The notes: generated by a model from the letters alone, not told the origin. A stretch of DNA of 64,000 bases from an uncultured Rhodospirillales bacterium (GCA_903928895.1 CAIYSR010000041.1:1-64000); one strand, 5' to 3'. Positions 19,963-28,313 are shown, counted from the first letter of the stretch. Translations and numbers: made by a program.

Positions 19963-21093
19963 CTAGGTCTGCTCGCCCTGGGTATCCCGTGCGACAGTGG
20001 CAGTCTGCGCGGTGTTCTCAAGGGACTCCAAGGCGGCGATGCGCTTTTCCATTGCCGGGTGGGTCGAGAACCATTCCAATAACGCCGGCCGACCGGAAAA
20101 CTTGAGAGCCGCATAGGCCATCTGCCGGGATGGGATTGGTGTATGGTCTTCGCTGACGCGCCGCAGCGCGGCGGCCATTGGGGCGGGGCCGACGAGTTGG
20201 GCCGCAAGAGCATCGGCGCGATATTCCCGGCGACGGGAAAAGGCCTTGACGGCCAGACTGCCGAGGAAAGCGAGAACCACAGCGGCGAAAACGCGTGTCA
20301 GGCGGAGCGTCATGTCCAATAGCCAACTGTAACTGTCGCCCTGGTTCGTCACCCAGTTGATCACTGCAATGGGGACCGTTGCCGCAAGTACGATGGTGTT
20401 CACCACACCTTGGAGCAGGACCATCACCAGCATATCCCGGCAGGCGATGTGGGCGATCTCGTGGGCGGCGACCGCCCGCAATTCGTTTTCGGGGAGCGCT
20501 TCCAGCAAAGCCGAGCTGAACGCTACCATCGATCGGGACTGGCTTGGGCCCGTGGCGAAGGCGTTCATGTCGGCGCTGTGATAGATGCCCACCGCTGGGG
20601 TCACAGGGAGGCCCGCGCGGCCGGCGAGTTCAGCGACAATTCCATGCAGCGCCCGCTCACGGTCAGAGTTGAACTTCTGCGGATCGATGATCGAGATTTG
20701 ATGTGCCCGCCTCGCCAACCAGCGGGACAACAGGAGGGCCAAAAAGGCCCCACCAGTTCCCACGATCGGGAACGCCAACGAAAGCGAACCCATCCAGAAG
20801 ACCGTCGTCAGCAGGACGCCAGCGTTGACAAGGGCGAACCACTTCAGGAAGACATGGTTGCCCAAACCCCTCAGGTTGACGGCCGGGTGCGGCGCGGCGA
20901 CTGTCTGGCTGTGGCCAATTGGTGGCGCGTCTAATTCGGGCATGGATTTTGGTGTCTTTCGTCCTGAAGAAGCCACGAGAGGGATACCGACGCCGCAGTT
21001 TCCGCAGGTATCCCATTGTCGCTCGGCATCGCCAAGTGGGCGACCGGGAGACGAGCACTCGACTTCCGTTAAGATTTCGATAGGGATGCTCAT
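19963..21093 (-). CDS. htpX: HtpX-like M48 zinc metalloprotease
   Basis: 376 aa. The zinc site HEIAH is at 211-215 with the third-ligand Glu in SRRREYRADALAA, the HtpX/M48B pattern. Two membrane hairpins flank the catalytic domain (WFALVNAGVLLTTVFW plus AFPIVGTGGAFLALLL, and VVNTIVLAATVPIAV plus VFAAVVLAFLGSLAV). It is about 80 residues longer at the N-terminus than typical HtpX and carries CGNCG near residue 30, perhaps half a zinc ribbon. Expected role: inner-membrane quality-control protease. It is cargo inside the element, so it is likely a second copy. Confidence 0.82.
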   Translation of the reverse strand: MSIPIEILTEVECSSPGRPLGDAERQWDTCGNCGVGIPLVASSGRKTPKSMPELDAPPIGHSQTVAAPHPAVNLRGLGNHVFLKWFALVNAGVLLTTVFWMGSLSLAFPIVGTGGAFLALLLSRWLARRAHQISIIDPQKFNSDRERALHGIVAELAGRAGLPVTPAVGIYHSADMNAFATGPSQSRSMVAFSSALLEALPENELRAVAAHEIAHIACRDMLVMVLLQGVVNTIVLAATVPIAVINWVTNQGDSYSWLLDMTLRLTRVFAAVVLAFLGSLAVKAFSRRREYRADALAAQLVGPAPMAAALRRVSEDHTPIPSRQMAYAALKFSGRPALLEWFSTHPAMEKRIAALESLENTAQTATVARDTQGEQT

Positions 21094-21180
21094 TTCTTGG
21101 GCAGTGATGCAGCGTCATGGCTACAGGAACAATCCGTGCCGGGTGCGAATGCCAAGAATCCCTGGATTCAAGGAGCGGCT

Positions 21181-21206
21181 GGGAGAGGGCCGCGTGGCCC
21201 TCTCCC
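21181..21206 (-). terminator. Terminator hairpin after the integrase gene
   Basis: GGGAGAGGGCC-GCGT-GGCCCTCTCCC, a perfect 11-bp stem starting six bases after the integrase stop. No long T-run follows. The stem core resembles the htpX terminator at 19900. Confidence 0.65.
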
Positions 21207-21211
21207 CTCCT

Positions 21212-22405
21212 TCACGCTGCCTTTGCGAGTTCCTTGATGCGCTCGGCGGGCAGGTCCCAGGCCAGCGCCGCCGTGGCGGCCGTGGCCACCAGCCGCTCCG
21301 GCGCGTGGTGGGCGTACCTCGTCGTCGTTGCGAGTTGCGAGTGGCCGAGCACCCTGCCGATCTCGAACAGCGGGATCCCCGAGTTCGCCAGCGCCGAGGC
21401 GAACGAGTGCCTCAGGCTGTGGATCACGATGTGGTCCGGCAGCCCCGCCGCCTTCTTCGCCGCCTCCCACACCTTCTTGACGTTGGCCACCGCCTTAGTC
21501 GGGTCGACCGGGCTGGGGAACACCCACGGGCTGTCCCCCTCACGCCGCGCCAGCTGGCGCCGCACGATTTCGGCGGCGAACGGACTCAGCGGGATCGTCC
21601 TGGCCCTCCCGGACTTCGCCTTGGGCACGGTGATGGCGCAGCGGCCCAGGTCGACGTGCTCCCAGCGGGCGTCCATGATCTCCTGCTTCCTGGCCCCGCT
21701 GACCACGAGTAGGGCCAGCGCGGCCGCTGCGCTGCGCGACGGGCTGGCGTCGAGAGCCCCCAGCAGCGCCCGCGTCTCTACCGCCGTCAGGTAGTGGTCG
21801 CGCTGCCGCTCGCGCAGCATACCCGGCGAGGCCGCCGGGTTCCGCCCCTCCACGACCTGCCACTTCGCCGCCATGTTGAAGCAGGCCCTGATGTAGGCAA
21901 GGTGGCGGTTGACCGTGGAGGGCGAGAGCTTCTCCGCGATCATCCGCTGGCGCAGCGCGGCCACGTCTGCCGGCGTGACTTCGTCCATCGCCTTGCTGCC
22001 GAAGGCTGGCAGGATGCGCATGCGGAAGTAGCGCTCGACCTCGCGGATGCTGGCCAGGCGCTCCTTGACGTAGGGCAGGTAACGGTCCTCGAAGAACGCC
22101 GCCACCGAGGGCACGGCGCGGCGGCGGTCGCGCTCGGCGAGCGGGTCTTCGCCCAGGCTGACCTGGGAGCGGATGCGCTCGGCCGCCCGGCGGGCCTGAT
22201 CCAGGGTCACGTCACCGAGCCGGCCGAGCTTCGCCTCGCGGGTCCGGCGGCGCTCGTCGGCGTAGCGCATGTAGAACGTGATGCCGGTCCTGCGCCGCTC
22301 GGCGATGAAGCCTGGGAGCCGGTCGTCGAAGACCCGCAGCTTCGCCGCGCCGTCGGCCGGCGCCGGCAGGCCCTGCAGCAGGGCCCTGGTGATGGTGGCC
22401 TTCAT
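21212..22405 (-). CDS. int: Tyrosine-recombinase integrase
   Basis: 397 aa. The N-terminal DUF4102-type arm-binding domain (residues 20-95, FDDRLPGFIAERRRTGITFY) is followed by a core-binding SAM-like domain (100-190) and the catalytic domain. Catalytic residues are R239 (SGARKQEI), K264, H329 and R332 (HSLRHSF), H355 (LGHSQ) and nucleophile Y364 (TTRYAHH). It should catalyse integration and excision at the tRNA-Lys attachment site. Its ATG overlaps the stop of a 39-aa ORF by four bases, and GAAAGGAAA supplies the ribosome site. Unusually, it lies mid-element rather than beside an att site. Confidence 0.95.
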   Translation of the reverse strand: MKATITRALLQGLPAPADGAAKLRVFDDRLPGFIAERRRTGITFYMRYADERRRTREAKLGRLGDVTLDQARRAAERIRSQVSLGEDPLAERDRRRAVPSVAAFFEDRYLPYVKERLASIREVERYFRMRILPAFGSKAMDEVTPADVAALRQRMIAEKLSPSTVNRHLAYIRACFNMAAKWQVVEGRNPAASPGMLRERQRDHYLTAVETRALLGALDASPSRSAAAALALLVVSGARKQEIMDARWEHVDLGRCAITVPKAKSGRARTIPLSPFAAEIVRRQLARREGDSPWVFPSPVDPTKAVANVKKVWEAAKKAAGLPDHIVIHSLRHSFASALANSGIPLFEIGRVLGHSQLATTTRYAHHAPERLVATAATAALAWDLPAERIKELAKAA

Positions 22406-22521
22406 GTCGGTTTCCTTTCGGGCCGGCGCGTGGCGTCGGCGCAGGCGATGATGATGCTGATGGTGACGGTGATGGCCTTGATCGCGTTGCCGCGGGCGAG
22501 GAGGTTGGCGAGGGCTTGCAT
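22402..22521 (-). CDS. 39-residue membrane peptide coupled to the integrase
   Basis: MQALANLLARGNAIKAITVT followed by ISIIIACADATRRPERKPT. One hydrophobic segment (AITVTISIIIACA) suggests a single membrane helix with a basic C-terminus. AGGAAAC precedes the ATG at a good distance, and the stop overlaps the integrase start (ATGA at 22402-22405). Function unknown. It may simply couple integrase translation to the upstream operon, or act as a small membrane peptide. Confidence 0.5.
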   Translation of the reverse strand: MQALANLLARGNAIKAITVTISIIIACADATRRPERKPT

Positions 22522-22607
22522 GGTCGTGGTTTCCTTCGGGGTGGTGCGCGCCACGGCGCCGCGCCCTGGCGGCGCGGGCCTTGGCGTTTCTTCGTTGTGG
22601 CCAGTGA

Positions 22608-23225
22608 TCACGGCTGTGGCGCGTTGGCCCGGACGGCTTCGAGCCGCCGGACCTCGGCCGCCAGCGCGGCGGCGACGTGGCTCCGGCACACCCAAAGCCC
22701 TCTCGCGAACGAGAAGGCCCGAGCCCCGTCGTGCAGCAGCTGGTCGAGCACGATCAGCACCTGCTGCGGCGTGACGCCCTCGCCCTGACCTTCCGGGTCC
22801 GGACAGAGTTGCAGGCGGAACGCGCCGCAACGGGCGACGGTCCAGCCGTACGGCGACGCCTCGTCGCCCGGCTCGAACACCACGGGGGCGTCCGGTGCCA
22901 TCTGCCCGGTGGGCTCCCGGAAGGCGGCGGCGGCCAGCTCCAGGTGGGCGACGGCCTCGGCCGCTGCGGTCGAAGGATGCCGCTCCCCCTCGGCCGCCAT
23001 GCGCGCCTGGGCGACGGCCAGCAACTGGCGCGCCGTCCATCCGTCCGGGGCAGAGAGTCCGTCGAGCCTGGCCAGCAGGCCGAAGCCGTCGCCGCCGGTG
23101 TCGGCGACGGCGCCCCACCAGCGGAGCGGCCAGCTCGGCCGCACGTCGGTGCCGGTGAAGATCACGAACCGCCCGTCCGAGGTGCGGCGGGTGGCGATGA
23201 TGTCCTTCTTGTCGATGTCGATCAT
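22608..23225 (-). CDS. Hypothetical protein of the integrase operon
   Basis: 205 aa from ATG 23225, which overlaps the upstream gene's stop (ATGA), so it is chosen over longer frames. Begins MIDIDKKDIIATRRTSDGRF with a beta-rich N-terminus (FVIFTGTDVRPSWPLRWWGAV), continues with helices rich in Ala/Arg (GWTARQLLAVAQARMAAEG, AEAVAHLELAAAAF) and ends in VLIVLDQLLHDGARAFSFARGL. No known motif seen. Probably cytoplasmic. Confidence 0.6.
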   Translation of the reverse strand: MIDIDKKDIIATRRTSDGRFVIFTGTDVRPSWPLRWWGAVADTGGDGFGLLARLDGLSAPDGWTARQLLAVAQARMAAEGERHPSTAAAEAVAHLELAAAAFREPTGQMAPDAPVVFEPGDEASPYGWTVARCGAFRLQLCPDPEGQGEGVTPQQVLIVLDQLLHDGARAFSFARGLWVCRSHVAAALAAEVRRLEAVRANAPQP

Positions 23226-23512
23226 GGCGTGAACAGCGCCCAGATGCCGCCGCTGGCGACGGTCACGGCGATGCCCTCGGCCACCCTGGACGCCGCAATT
23301 TCCTCCTCGCCGTCGTCGGCGTTGATGGCGAGCAGGTCGTCGAGGCCGGCCACAGGCATGCCCAGGCCGGCCATGTACTGCAGCAGGTTCAGCGGGTCGT
23401 CGCCCTGCCGGATGGCGTCTGCTCGGCTGACGCTTGGCGCATCCCTGGGCTCGTAAGAGTTTCCGCAGAAGCGCGCCAACAGCGCCTTCAGCGTCTCGGG
23501 TCGGTCGGTCAT
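23222..23512 (-). CDS. Small acidic hypothetical protein of the integrase operon
   Basis: 96 aa. MTDRPETLKALLARFCGNSY leads into an acidic middle (INADDGEEEIAASRVAEG) and a hydrophobic C-terminus (IAVTVASGGIWALFTP). First gene after a hairpin, overlapped by the next start (ATGA). A ribosome site GGAGGCGAA lies upstream. I do not recognise it. Its small, acidic character fits a phage-type regulator or anti-host protein. Confidence 0.55.
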   Translation of the reverse strand: MTDRPETLKALLARFCGNSYEPRDAPSVSRADAIRQGDDPLNLLQYMAGLGMPVAGLDDLLAINADDGEEEIAASRVAEGIAVTVASGGIWALFTP

Positions 23513-23534
23513 TTCGTTCGCCTCCAGATGCGAC

Positions 23535-23559
23535 GAAGCCCGCCTTGGGGGCGGGCTTC
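23535..23559 (-). terminator. Hairpin between the excisionase-like gene and the integrase operon
   Basis: GAAGCCCGCC-TTGGG-GGCGGGCTTC, a perfect 10-bp stem, lies 100 bases beyond the stop of the excisionase-like gene and just before the start at 23512. Few T residues follow, so it may be a weak terminator or processing site setting the ratio of excisionase to integrase. Confidence 0.55.
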
Positions 23560-23657
23560 GCGGTTGCGGTCACGCCCCGGTGCGGGGCACGGTGATCACA
23601 TCTGTCTGGCCCGGCGGACTCCGACGGCCAGTCAGCCGGGGCGGCGCCAGCGCCCGA

Positions 23658-23963
23658 TCACTCGGCGGTGTTCCGCCTCACCCTACCGCTGACGAAAGCA
23701 TCCAGGTCCTCGGCGCGATACCGCAGCGTGCGGCTGGTGAACTTGACGTAGGCCGGCCCGTCGCCGGTGCCGCGCCAGCGTTCGAGGACCCGCATATCCA
23801 CGCCGAGCCGCTTCGCCGCCTCGGCCGGTGTGAGTAGCCCGGCGCCCGGCATCGCCGGCTTGGCCACGCCCTCGGTTGGCGGCGCGGGCCGCGCGGTGCT
23901 GCCGCCCTGCGGCAGGGGCCGCAGGCCATTGCCAAGCCGCGGTTTGGTGTGTTCGTCGATCAT
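23658..23963 (-). CDS. AlpA/excisionase-like helix-turn-helix protein
   Basis: 101 aa from ATG 23963 with GGAGG at ideal distance. After a disordered N-terminus (MIDEHTKPRLGNGLRPLPQG) the core LLTPAEAAKRLGVDMRVLER is a winged-helix HTH of the MerR/excisionase class. It continues WRGTGDGPAYVKFTSRTLRY and RAEDLDAFVSGR, the standard helix-turn-helix_17 pattern. It probably binds DNA to direct excision or activate int. It sits upstream of the integrase operon on the same strand. Confidence 0.8.
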   Translation of the reverse strand: MIDEHTKPRLGNGLRPLPQGGSTARPAPPTEGVAKPAMPGAGLLTPAEAAKRLGVDMRVLERWRGTGDGPAYVKFTSRTLRYRAEDLDAFVSGRVRRNTAE

Positions 23964-24394
23964 GTCTTCGCCTCCGTTTTGGTGATCGCTGGTGAAATCG
24001 GGGCCGAGGCAGTGCATCGCGGCCCAACGGACTGTTGTCGGCGGTGGTTTGGCGAAAGCGGCGGATTTTTGGCGGATCGCGGCGAGACGATGGGCGGCTG
24101 GATGGGGGGACGATCCTCCCCCCCTTTAGGGGGGGAGGTCGCCCCCACCTCTCCCCCCGGCGCCGGGTGGTGCGATGCCCAGCGAGCGTAGAGATTGGGG
24201 TTGGGGAGCGACGTTTCCCAAAATGGCCCTTGTTCGCCCGAAAGAGGGCAGCATCGGCGCCGCGGTTAGAGTTGCTATCTCGGAACAACAAAGGCCCCTC
24301 ATGGCAGCCGAGAGGGGCCTTCTTGGTGCCGTGATCGGCCGGGTGGCGGGCGTGGGCCGCTGCGGCCACGCCCGCCTGCCGAGTGCCGGTGCCC
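23964..24394. other. 430-bp region between repA and the excisionase-like gene
   Basis: No gene. It contains the repA terminator (24291-24321), a G/C palindrome at about 24113-24140 (CTCCCCCCCTTTAGGGGGGGAG) and a segment (24212-24252) that partly resembles 18841-18885. It may hold the promoter and a leader for the excisionase-like gene and integrase operon. Confidence 0.4.
24291..24321 (-). terminator. Rho-independent terminator of the repA-like gene
   Basis: On the - strand AAGGCCCCTC-TCGGCTGCCAT-GAGGGGCCTT is followed by TGTTGTTCC. Perfect 10-bp stem, about 75 bases after the stop at 24395. Confidence 0.85.
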
Positions 24395-26278
24395 TCAGCC
24401 GATCGGGATCAGCAAACCGACCTCGTCCGGCGGATTCTCGGCGTCGCCGTTCTCGATGCTCACCGAGCCGCGCTCAAACACTTCCGGCGCCTCAGGCAAC
24501 GGGCCGTTGTTGCGCTTGAGCCAGTGGAGATTGACGCGCTTCGGCGCCTGGACCGCGTTGCCGCCTGCCGAGTGGGCCGGCGGGGGCGCTTCGACGAGCA
24601 TCATCATGGAGCGCAAAGACGCCGGGAACGCGCTAGCGCCTCTGGCACTGTCCATGCTGATCTTGTTGCCCGCTTCCTTCTTCGTGTGGTGGGCGATCAT
24701 GATGGCGCAGTTGCACTCGCTGGCCAGATCCTTGAGCCCCTCGACGAACCCGGTCATCTCGGGGTTCGAGTTTTCGTCCAGCTCGCTCGCCAGCACCGCC
24801 GGATCGATGAAGACGGCATCGGCCTGGTGCGCCCTTACGGCGTAGCGCAGCCGTTCGAGCATCGGGGTCGGCACGACCTTGCCCTCCTCCCTCGCAAGCA
24901 GGGGCATCCGGCCGGCGCACCACACCAAGATCCGGTGCAGGGCGTCCCGGTCGGTCACGCCCATGTGGCGCGCGATGCCCTTGAGGCGGCGCCGCCGCTC
25001 GTTCTGGTTGTCCTCAAGGTTGGCGTAGATGACCCTGAGCGGACCGGATGGGCGCTGGCCGGCCCAGGTGATGTTTGCAGCAACGGCCACCGCGACGTGC
25101 ATCATGTAGGTCGTCTTGCCGGCTGCCGGCGCGGCCACCAAGCCGGTTACCACATCCCGTTCCAGAGTGTGCCCGAACAGCAGCGGCCTTCTCAGGATGG
25201 GCTCGTCGAGCAGCTTGTCCAAGTACTCGAAATCGGGCGGCGGCAGCTGAGCTGGCGTCCCCGGCGGGCTTGGCGGCACCGCCCCAGCCGCACTCTCGCC
25301 CGGCTGCCGGTCTCCGGTGCGCGTCGGCTCGCCCGCGTGTTCGCCGTCGGCGACATCGGCCTGGGCGGCACCGCGGTCTTCGCCACCATTGATGTCGACC
25401 TCAGTGTACGCTGCAACGCCCACTTCACCGTCGGCATGATCGATGAAGTCGAGCCCGATGTCGGCGTTCTCCGCGTCGAAGACGCCATCTGCGCCACTGG
25501 TCCGGGGAGCTTCACCGGTCTGCTCGGCCTTGTCGTCCGGCTCGGCGGCGGGGACCGCTTCGAAGATTTCCCACATGGCGAGCTGGTGCTCGTCCACCCC
25601 ATCGTCCTGCAGGTCGATCTCGGGGCCGTTGCCTACGGCGCTTACGCCAGCGTCGAATTCGACGATGTCGCCCTCTTGGTTGGTGTCACCGTCCGCCTCT
25701 GCGACCTCGGAAACCTCATCCTCGTACGGTTCGGCCAAGCCGAGCAACTCTTCAGCCTCGGCCTGGAGAAGCCGCACTGCAAAGTCGGGGAAGTCCCTGA
25801 TGACGGAATCCCAGCGCCGGGCAATCACGTTGCGGCTGTGCGGCGTCAGCTCGTCGGGAACGCCATCCTCGTCGACGGCGGTGGTCACCGGCAGAGTGGG
25901 CAGGATGTCGTTCCAACCGCCCGGGTATACGTCCCCAACGAGGCCCGTCAGTTGGTCCGGTTTGCCTGCGCCGATCAGCAGGCCGAGGTTCCGTGCAGCG
26001 ACGGCGTGCTCTGTTCCGATCGGCGCGATGCCGCTGATCTGCAACGGATCCAGGCCTGCGAAGGCCCAGGTCGTCGCCGCGGTGACGTGCCTTCCCTCAC
26101 GAATGCGGAGAACGACGTCCTTAGCAATCTCGCCAGGTGCGAGCACCTCGTGGTATACTGTCGATGCGCAACCGCTCGACAAACGACCGAGGTCCCGGTT
26201 TCGCGCCGGGTTGCCAGCCATTCGCATGGCTGCCGTGAGGCTTTGCTTCATGTCGCGTAACTTGTCTGCGAGAACCAT
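24395..26278 (-). CDS. RepA-like AAA ATPase (replicative helicase type)
   Basis: 627 aa. The C-terminal half is a RecA-like AAA_25 domain: Walker A AAPAAGKTT (382-390), an Asn/Glu motif YANLEDNQNE, Walker B DAVFIDPAVL (about 487-496) and the MIAHHTKK sensor (528-534), as in plasmid RSF1010 RepA helicase. The N-terminus (1-170) is unrecognised, and 175-315 is a very acidic linker (EDEVSEVAEADGDTNQEGD). ATG 26278 has AGGAAGGAG upstream. It likely unwinds or initiates replication of the excised element. No primase gene is seen nearby; the unknown N-terminus could supply DNA binding. Confidence 0.75.
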   Translation of the reverse strand: MVLADKLRDMKQSLTAAMRMAGNPARNRDLGRLSSGCASTVYHEVLAPGEIAKDVVLRIREGRHVTAATTWAFAGLDPLQISGIAPIGTEHAVAARNLGLLIGAGKPDQLTGLVGDVYPGGWNDILPTLPVTTAVDEDGVPDELTPHSRNVIARRWDSVIRDFPDFAVRLLQAEAEELLGLAEPYEDEVSEVAEADGDTNQEGDIVEFDAGVSAVGNGPEIDLQDDGVDEHQLAMWEIFEAVPAAEPDDKAEQTGEAPRTSGADGVFDAENADIGLDFIDHADGEVGVAAYTEVDINGGEDRGAAQADVADGEHAGEPTRTGDRQPGESAAGAVPPSPPGTPAQLPPPDFEYLDKLLDEPILRRPLLFGHTLERDVVTGLVAAPAAGKTTYMMHVAVAVAANITWAGQRPSGPLRVIYANLEDNQNERRRRLKGIARHMGVTDRDALHRILVWCAGRMPLLAREEGKVVPTPMLERLRYAVRAHQADAVFIDPAVLASELDENSNPEMTGFVEGLKDLASECNCAIMIAHHTKKEAGNKISMDSARGASAFPASLRSMMMLVEAPPPAHSAGGNAVQAPKRVNLHWLKRNNGPLPEAPEVFERGSVSIENGDAENPPDEVGLLIPIG

Positions 26279-26695
26279 CGGGTTCTCCTTCCTGCTTGGG
26301 TTGCCTGCCGCCGCCTACGGTCCCCAGGGACGGTAGGCGGGCACGCGCAGGGCAGGTAACATGGGGTTCCAGGCGAACAGTGGAATCCGCCGGGCGCGGT
26401 CTCATCCACGCGGAAAACAAAGGGCTTGACAGGTTCCGGCCGGGTAAGCCCGAACACCCGAAATTCCGATGATCGCAGCAAAGATTTTTCGGAGCGGTCG
26501 TTTATGGCCCGTGGCGCCCCGGAAGCGTTTGGATCGGCTGCCCCTCGTCCCACGCTGCTCCCACGGGGTAGTCGAGGGTAGCCGCGTGTCATCGCGGGCC
26601 ATCGCGCCATCAACCTTGTTGTCATCGTAGGCCGAGCGGGGCAATCCAGTCTCGTCACAGACGATTTCGGGCGATGCCGATGTTCCGGTGAAGGA
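26279..26695. other. repA leader and right end of the element
   Basis: No convincing gene. On the - strand the repA leader contains a hairpin (26311-26340, CCGCCTAC...GTAGGCGG with one mismatch) about 33 bases upstream of the start, which could regulate repA. A frame at 26402-26658 is open on the - strand but shows no recognisable protein. The remaining bases run to the right attachment repeat. Confidence 0.4.
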
Positions 26696-26745
26696 ACTCT
26701 TAATCAGCGGGTCGTAGGTTCGAATCCTACAGCGCCCACCATCAC
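26696..26745. repeat. Right attachment repeat
   Basis: Perfect copy of 17393-17442. It starts within the anticodon stem and lacks the 5' part of the tRNA, so it is a tRNA fragment marking the right junction. Confidence 0.95.
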
Positions 26746-26876
26746 ATCAATGGGTTCGAGGGAAATACCCTCATTTTCGTAGTAATATGAAATCGTACGG
26801 ACCCCGCGGCCACCGGCACAGATTCGGTCTGGCTCGCGCCTCAGGGAAGCATTCGGTGTTTTGACGGCAGCCGTCC

Positions 26877-27101
26877 TTGGTCGGCGGTACGGTCAGCATC
26901 CACGACGCAGCCTCTGCCCCGGATCTGTTTCCGCGACTTCGGCCGCCAGCCAGCGTGATCAGCATCAGGAAGGTCGTGCTGTCCTCGATCTTGGTCGAGC
27001 CTTCGCCGACCCAGCACTGCCACCTCATGGAAACCGGAAACGACAGATTCCGCTTCAAGGCCAGCGCCAAAGCCACCGAACGCGAAAGGACAAAGCAGTG
27101 A
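26877..27101 (+). pseudogene. Degenerate IstB-type (IS21) ATPase remnant
   Basis: Only the C-terminal end is convincing: HCHLMETGNDRFRFKASAK (27015 onward), matching my memory of the IstB tail that follows the LLDRLTHHC block. Upstream (LVEPSPTQHC) looks like that block after mutation. Nothing of IstA or the rest of IstB is present. A 10-bp inverted repeat, GACTTGACCC (27100-27109) with GGGTCAAGTC (27166-27175), follows and may be a relic end. The other bases between the right junction and 27211 hold nothing visible. Confidence 0.4.
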
Positions 27102-27211
27102 CTTGACCCAATCCGGCGCGAGGGAAAACGCCGCTCACGTCGGGTCACGACTCAGTGCAAGGCCCGGGTCAAGTCTCGTTGGACATCAACAATCCCGGCC
27201 TCTCGCGGACC

Positions 27212-28297
27212 TTAAAGCGCCCGTTCCGACGTCGCGTCGAAGAGGTGCAGCCGCGCCATGTCAAAGGTAAGCCATAACCGCTGGCCGGCGGCGATCAGCT
27301 GCTCCGGTGGCACGCTGGCGACAAGATCGGTGTCGCCGAGGCGCAGGTTGAGGAAGGTGATGTCGCCTGTCGGCTCGACGGTGAGCACCTCCGCCGCCAC
27401 GGTGCCTGGAGCGGCCGAGGGCAGCAGGCGGATCGCCCCGTGACGGATGCCGAGCAGCACGCCGCCCCTGGCCTGGCGCGCGCGGGCGAGAAGCTCGGGT
27501 GGTAGGTCAAGAGCCCAGCCGCCGCCCGCGACGCCGCCACCCGCCACGCCTCCATCGGTCACCCGGACGGGAATGAGGTTCATTGCCGGGCTACCGACGA
27601 AACTCGCGACGAAGGCGTTGGCGGGATGGGCGTAGACGCGCTCCGGCGTGTCGTATTGCTGCAGCTTGCCGCCCTGCATGACCGCCATCCGGTCGGCCAT
27701 GGTCATGGCCTCGAGCTGGTCGTGGGTGACGTAGACGATGGTCGCCTTGAGGTCCTGGTGGAAGCGCTTGAGCTCCGAGCGCATCTGCACGCGCAGCTTG
27801 GCATCGAGGTTCGAGAGCGGTTCGTCCATCAGGAATACCTTGGGCTCGCGCACCAAGGCGCGCCCGAGGGCGACACGCTGTTGCTGACCGCCGGAAAGTT
27901 CACGCGGCCGGCGCTCCAGCAGATGGCCGATATCGAGCATGCGCGCCGCCTCGTCCACCCGCCGCGCGATCTCGGCCCTCGCCAGGCCCCGCATCTGGAG
28001 CGGGAAGGCGAGGTTCTTCCTGACAGATTTGTTGGGATAGAGCGCGTAGTTCTGGAACACCATGGCGATGTCCCGGTCCTTGGGGTCGAGGTCGTTCACC
28101 CTTCGGCCGTCGATCAGGATGTCGCCGCCATCGGGCTCCAGCAGCCCCGCGATCATGTTCAGCGTCGTCGTCTTGCCGCAGCCGGACGGGCCGACGAGGG
28201 CGACGAATTCGCCGTCGGCGATGCTCAGCGACAGGTCGTCCACGGCGAGCGCCTCGCCATAGCCCTTGCGCACGTTCGCCAGCCGCACCTCGGCCAT
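27212..28297 (-). CDS. Sugar ABC transporter ATPase (UgpC/MsmK type)
   Basis: 361 aa. Walker A GPSGCGKTT, signature LSGGQQQRVALGR, Walker B VFLMDEPLSNLDAKLR and the switch His in YVTHDQLEAMTMAD; the C-terminal 120 residues form the TOBE/regulatory domain seen in MalK-type proteins. It energises uptake with the two permeases just upstream on the transcript. Because MalK-type ATPases often serve several importers, it may also power the ATPase-less importer at 60-63 kb. Last gene of the operon; 16 bases separate it from the permease stop. Confidence 0.92.
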   Translation of the reverse strand: MAEVRLANVRKGYGEALAVDDLSLSIADGEFVALVGPSGCGKTTTLNMIAGLLEPDGGDILIDGRRVNDLDPKDRDIAMVFQNYALYPNKSVRKNLAFPLQMRGLARAEIARRVDEAARMLDIGHLLERRPRELSGGQQQRVALGRALVREPKVFLMDEPLSNLDAKLRVQMRSELKRFHQDLKATIVYVTHDQLEAMTMADRMAVMQGGKLQQYDTPERVYAHPANAFVASFVGSPAMNLIPVRVTDGGVAGGGVAGGGWALDLPPELLARARQARGGVLLGIRHGAIRLLPSAAPGTVAAEVLTVEPTGDITFLNLRLGDTDLVASVPPEQLIAAGQRLWLTFDMARLHLFDATSERAL

Positions 28298-28313
28298 CAG
28301 CAGCGCTCTCCGT

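Noticed and set aside
23683-24369. 228-codon frame across the region between repA and the excisionase-like gene
   Set aside because: Runs through a terminator and a G/C palindrome and has no domain; probably leader or intergenic DNA.
26402-26658. Possible small gene upstream of repA
   Set aside because: No ribosome site or recognisable sequence; the area is better seen as a repA leader.
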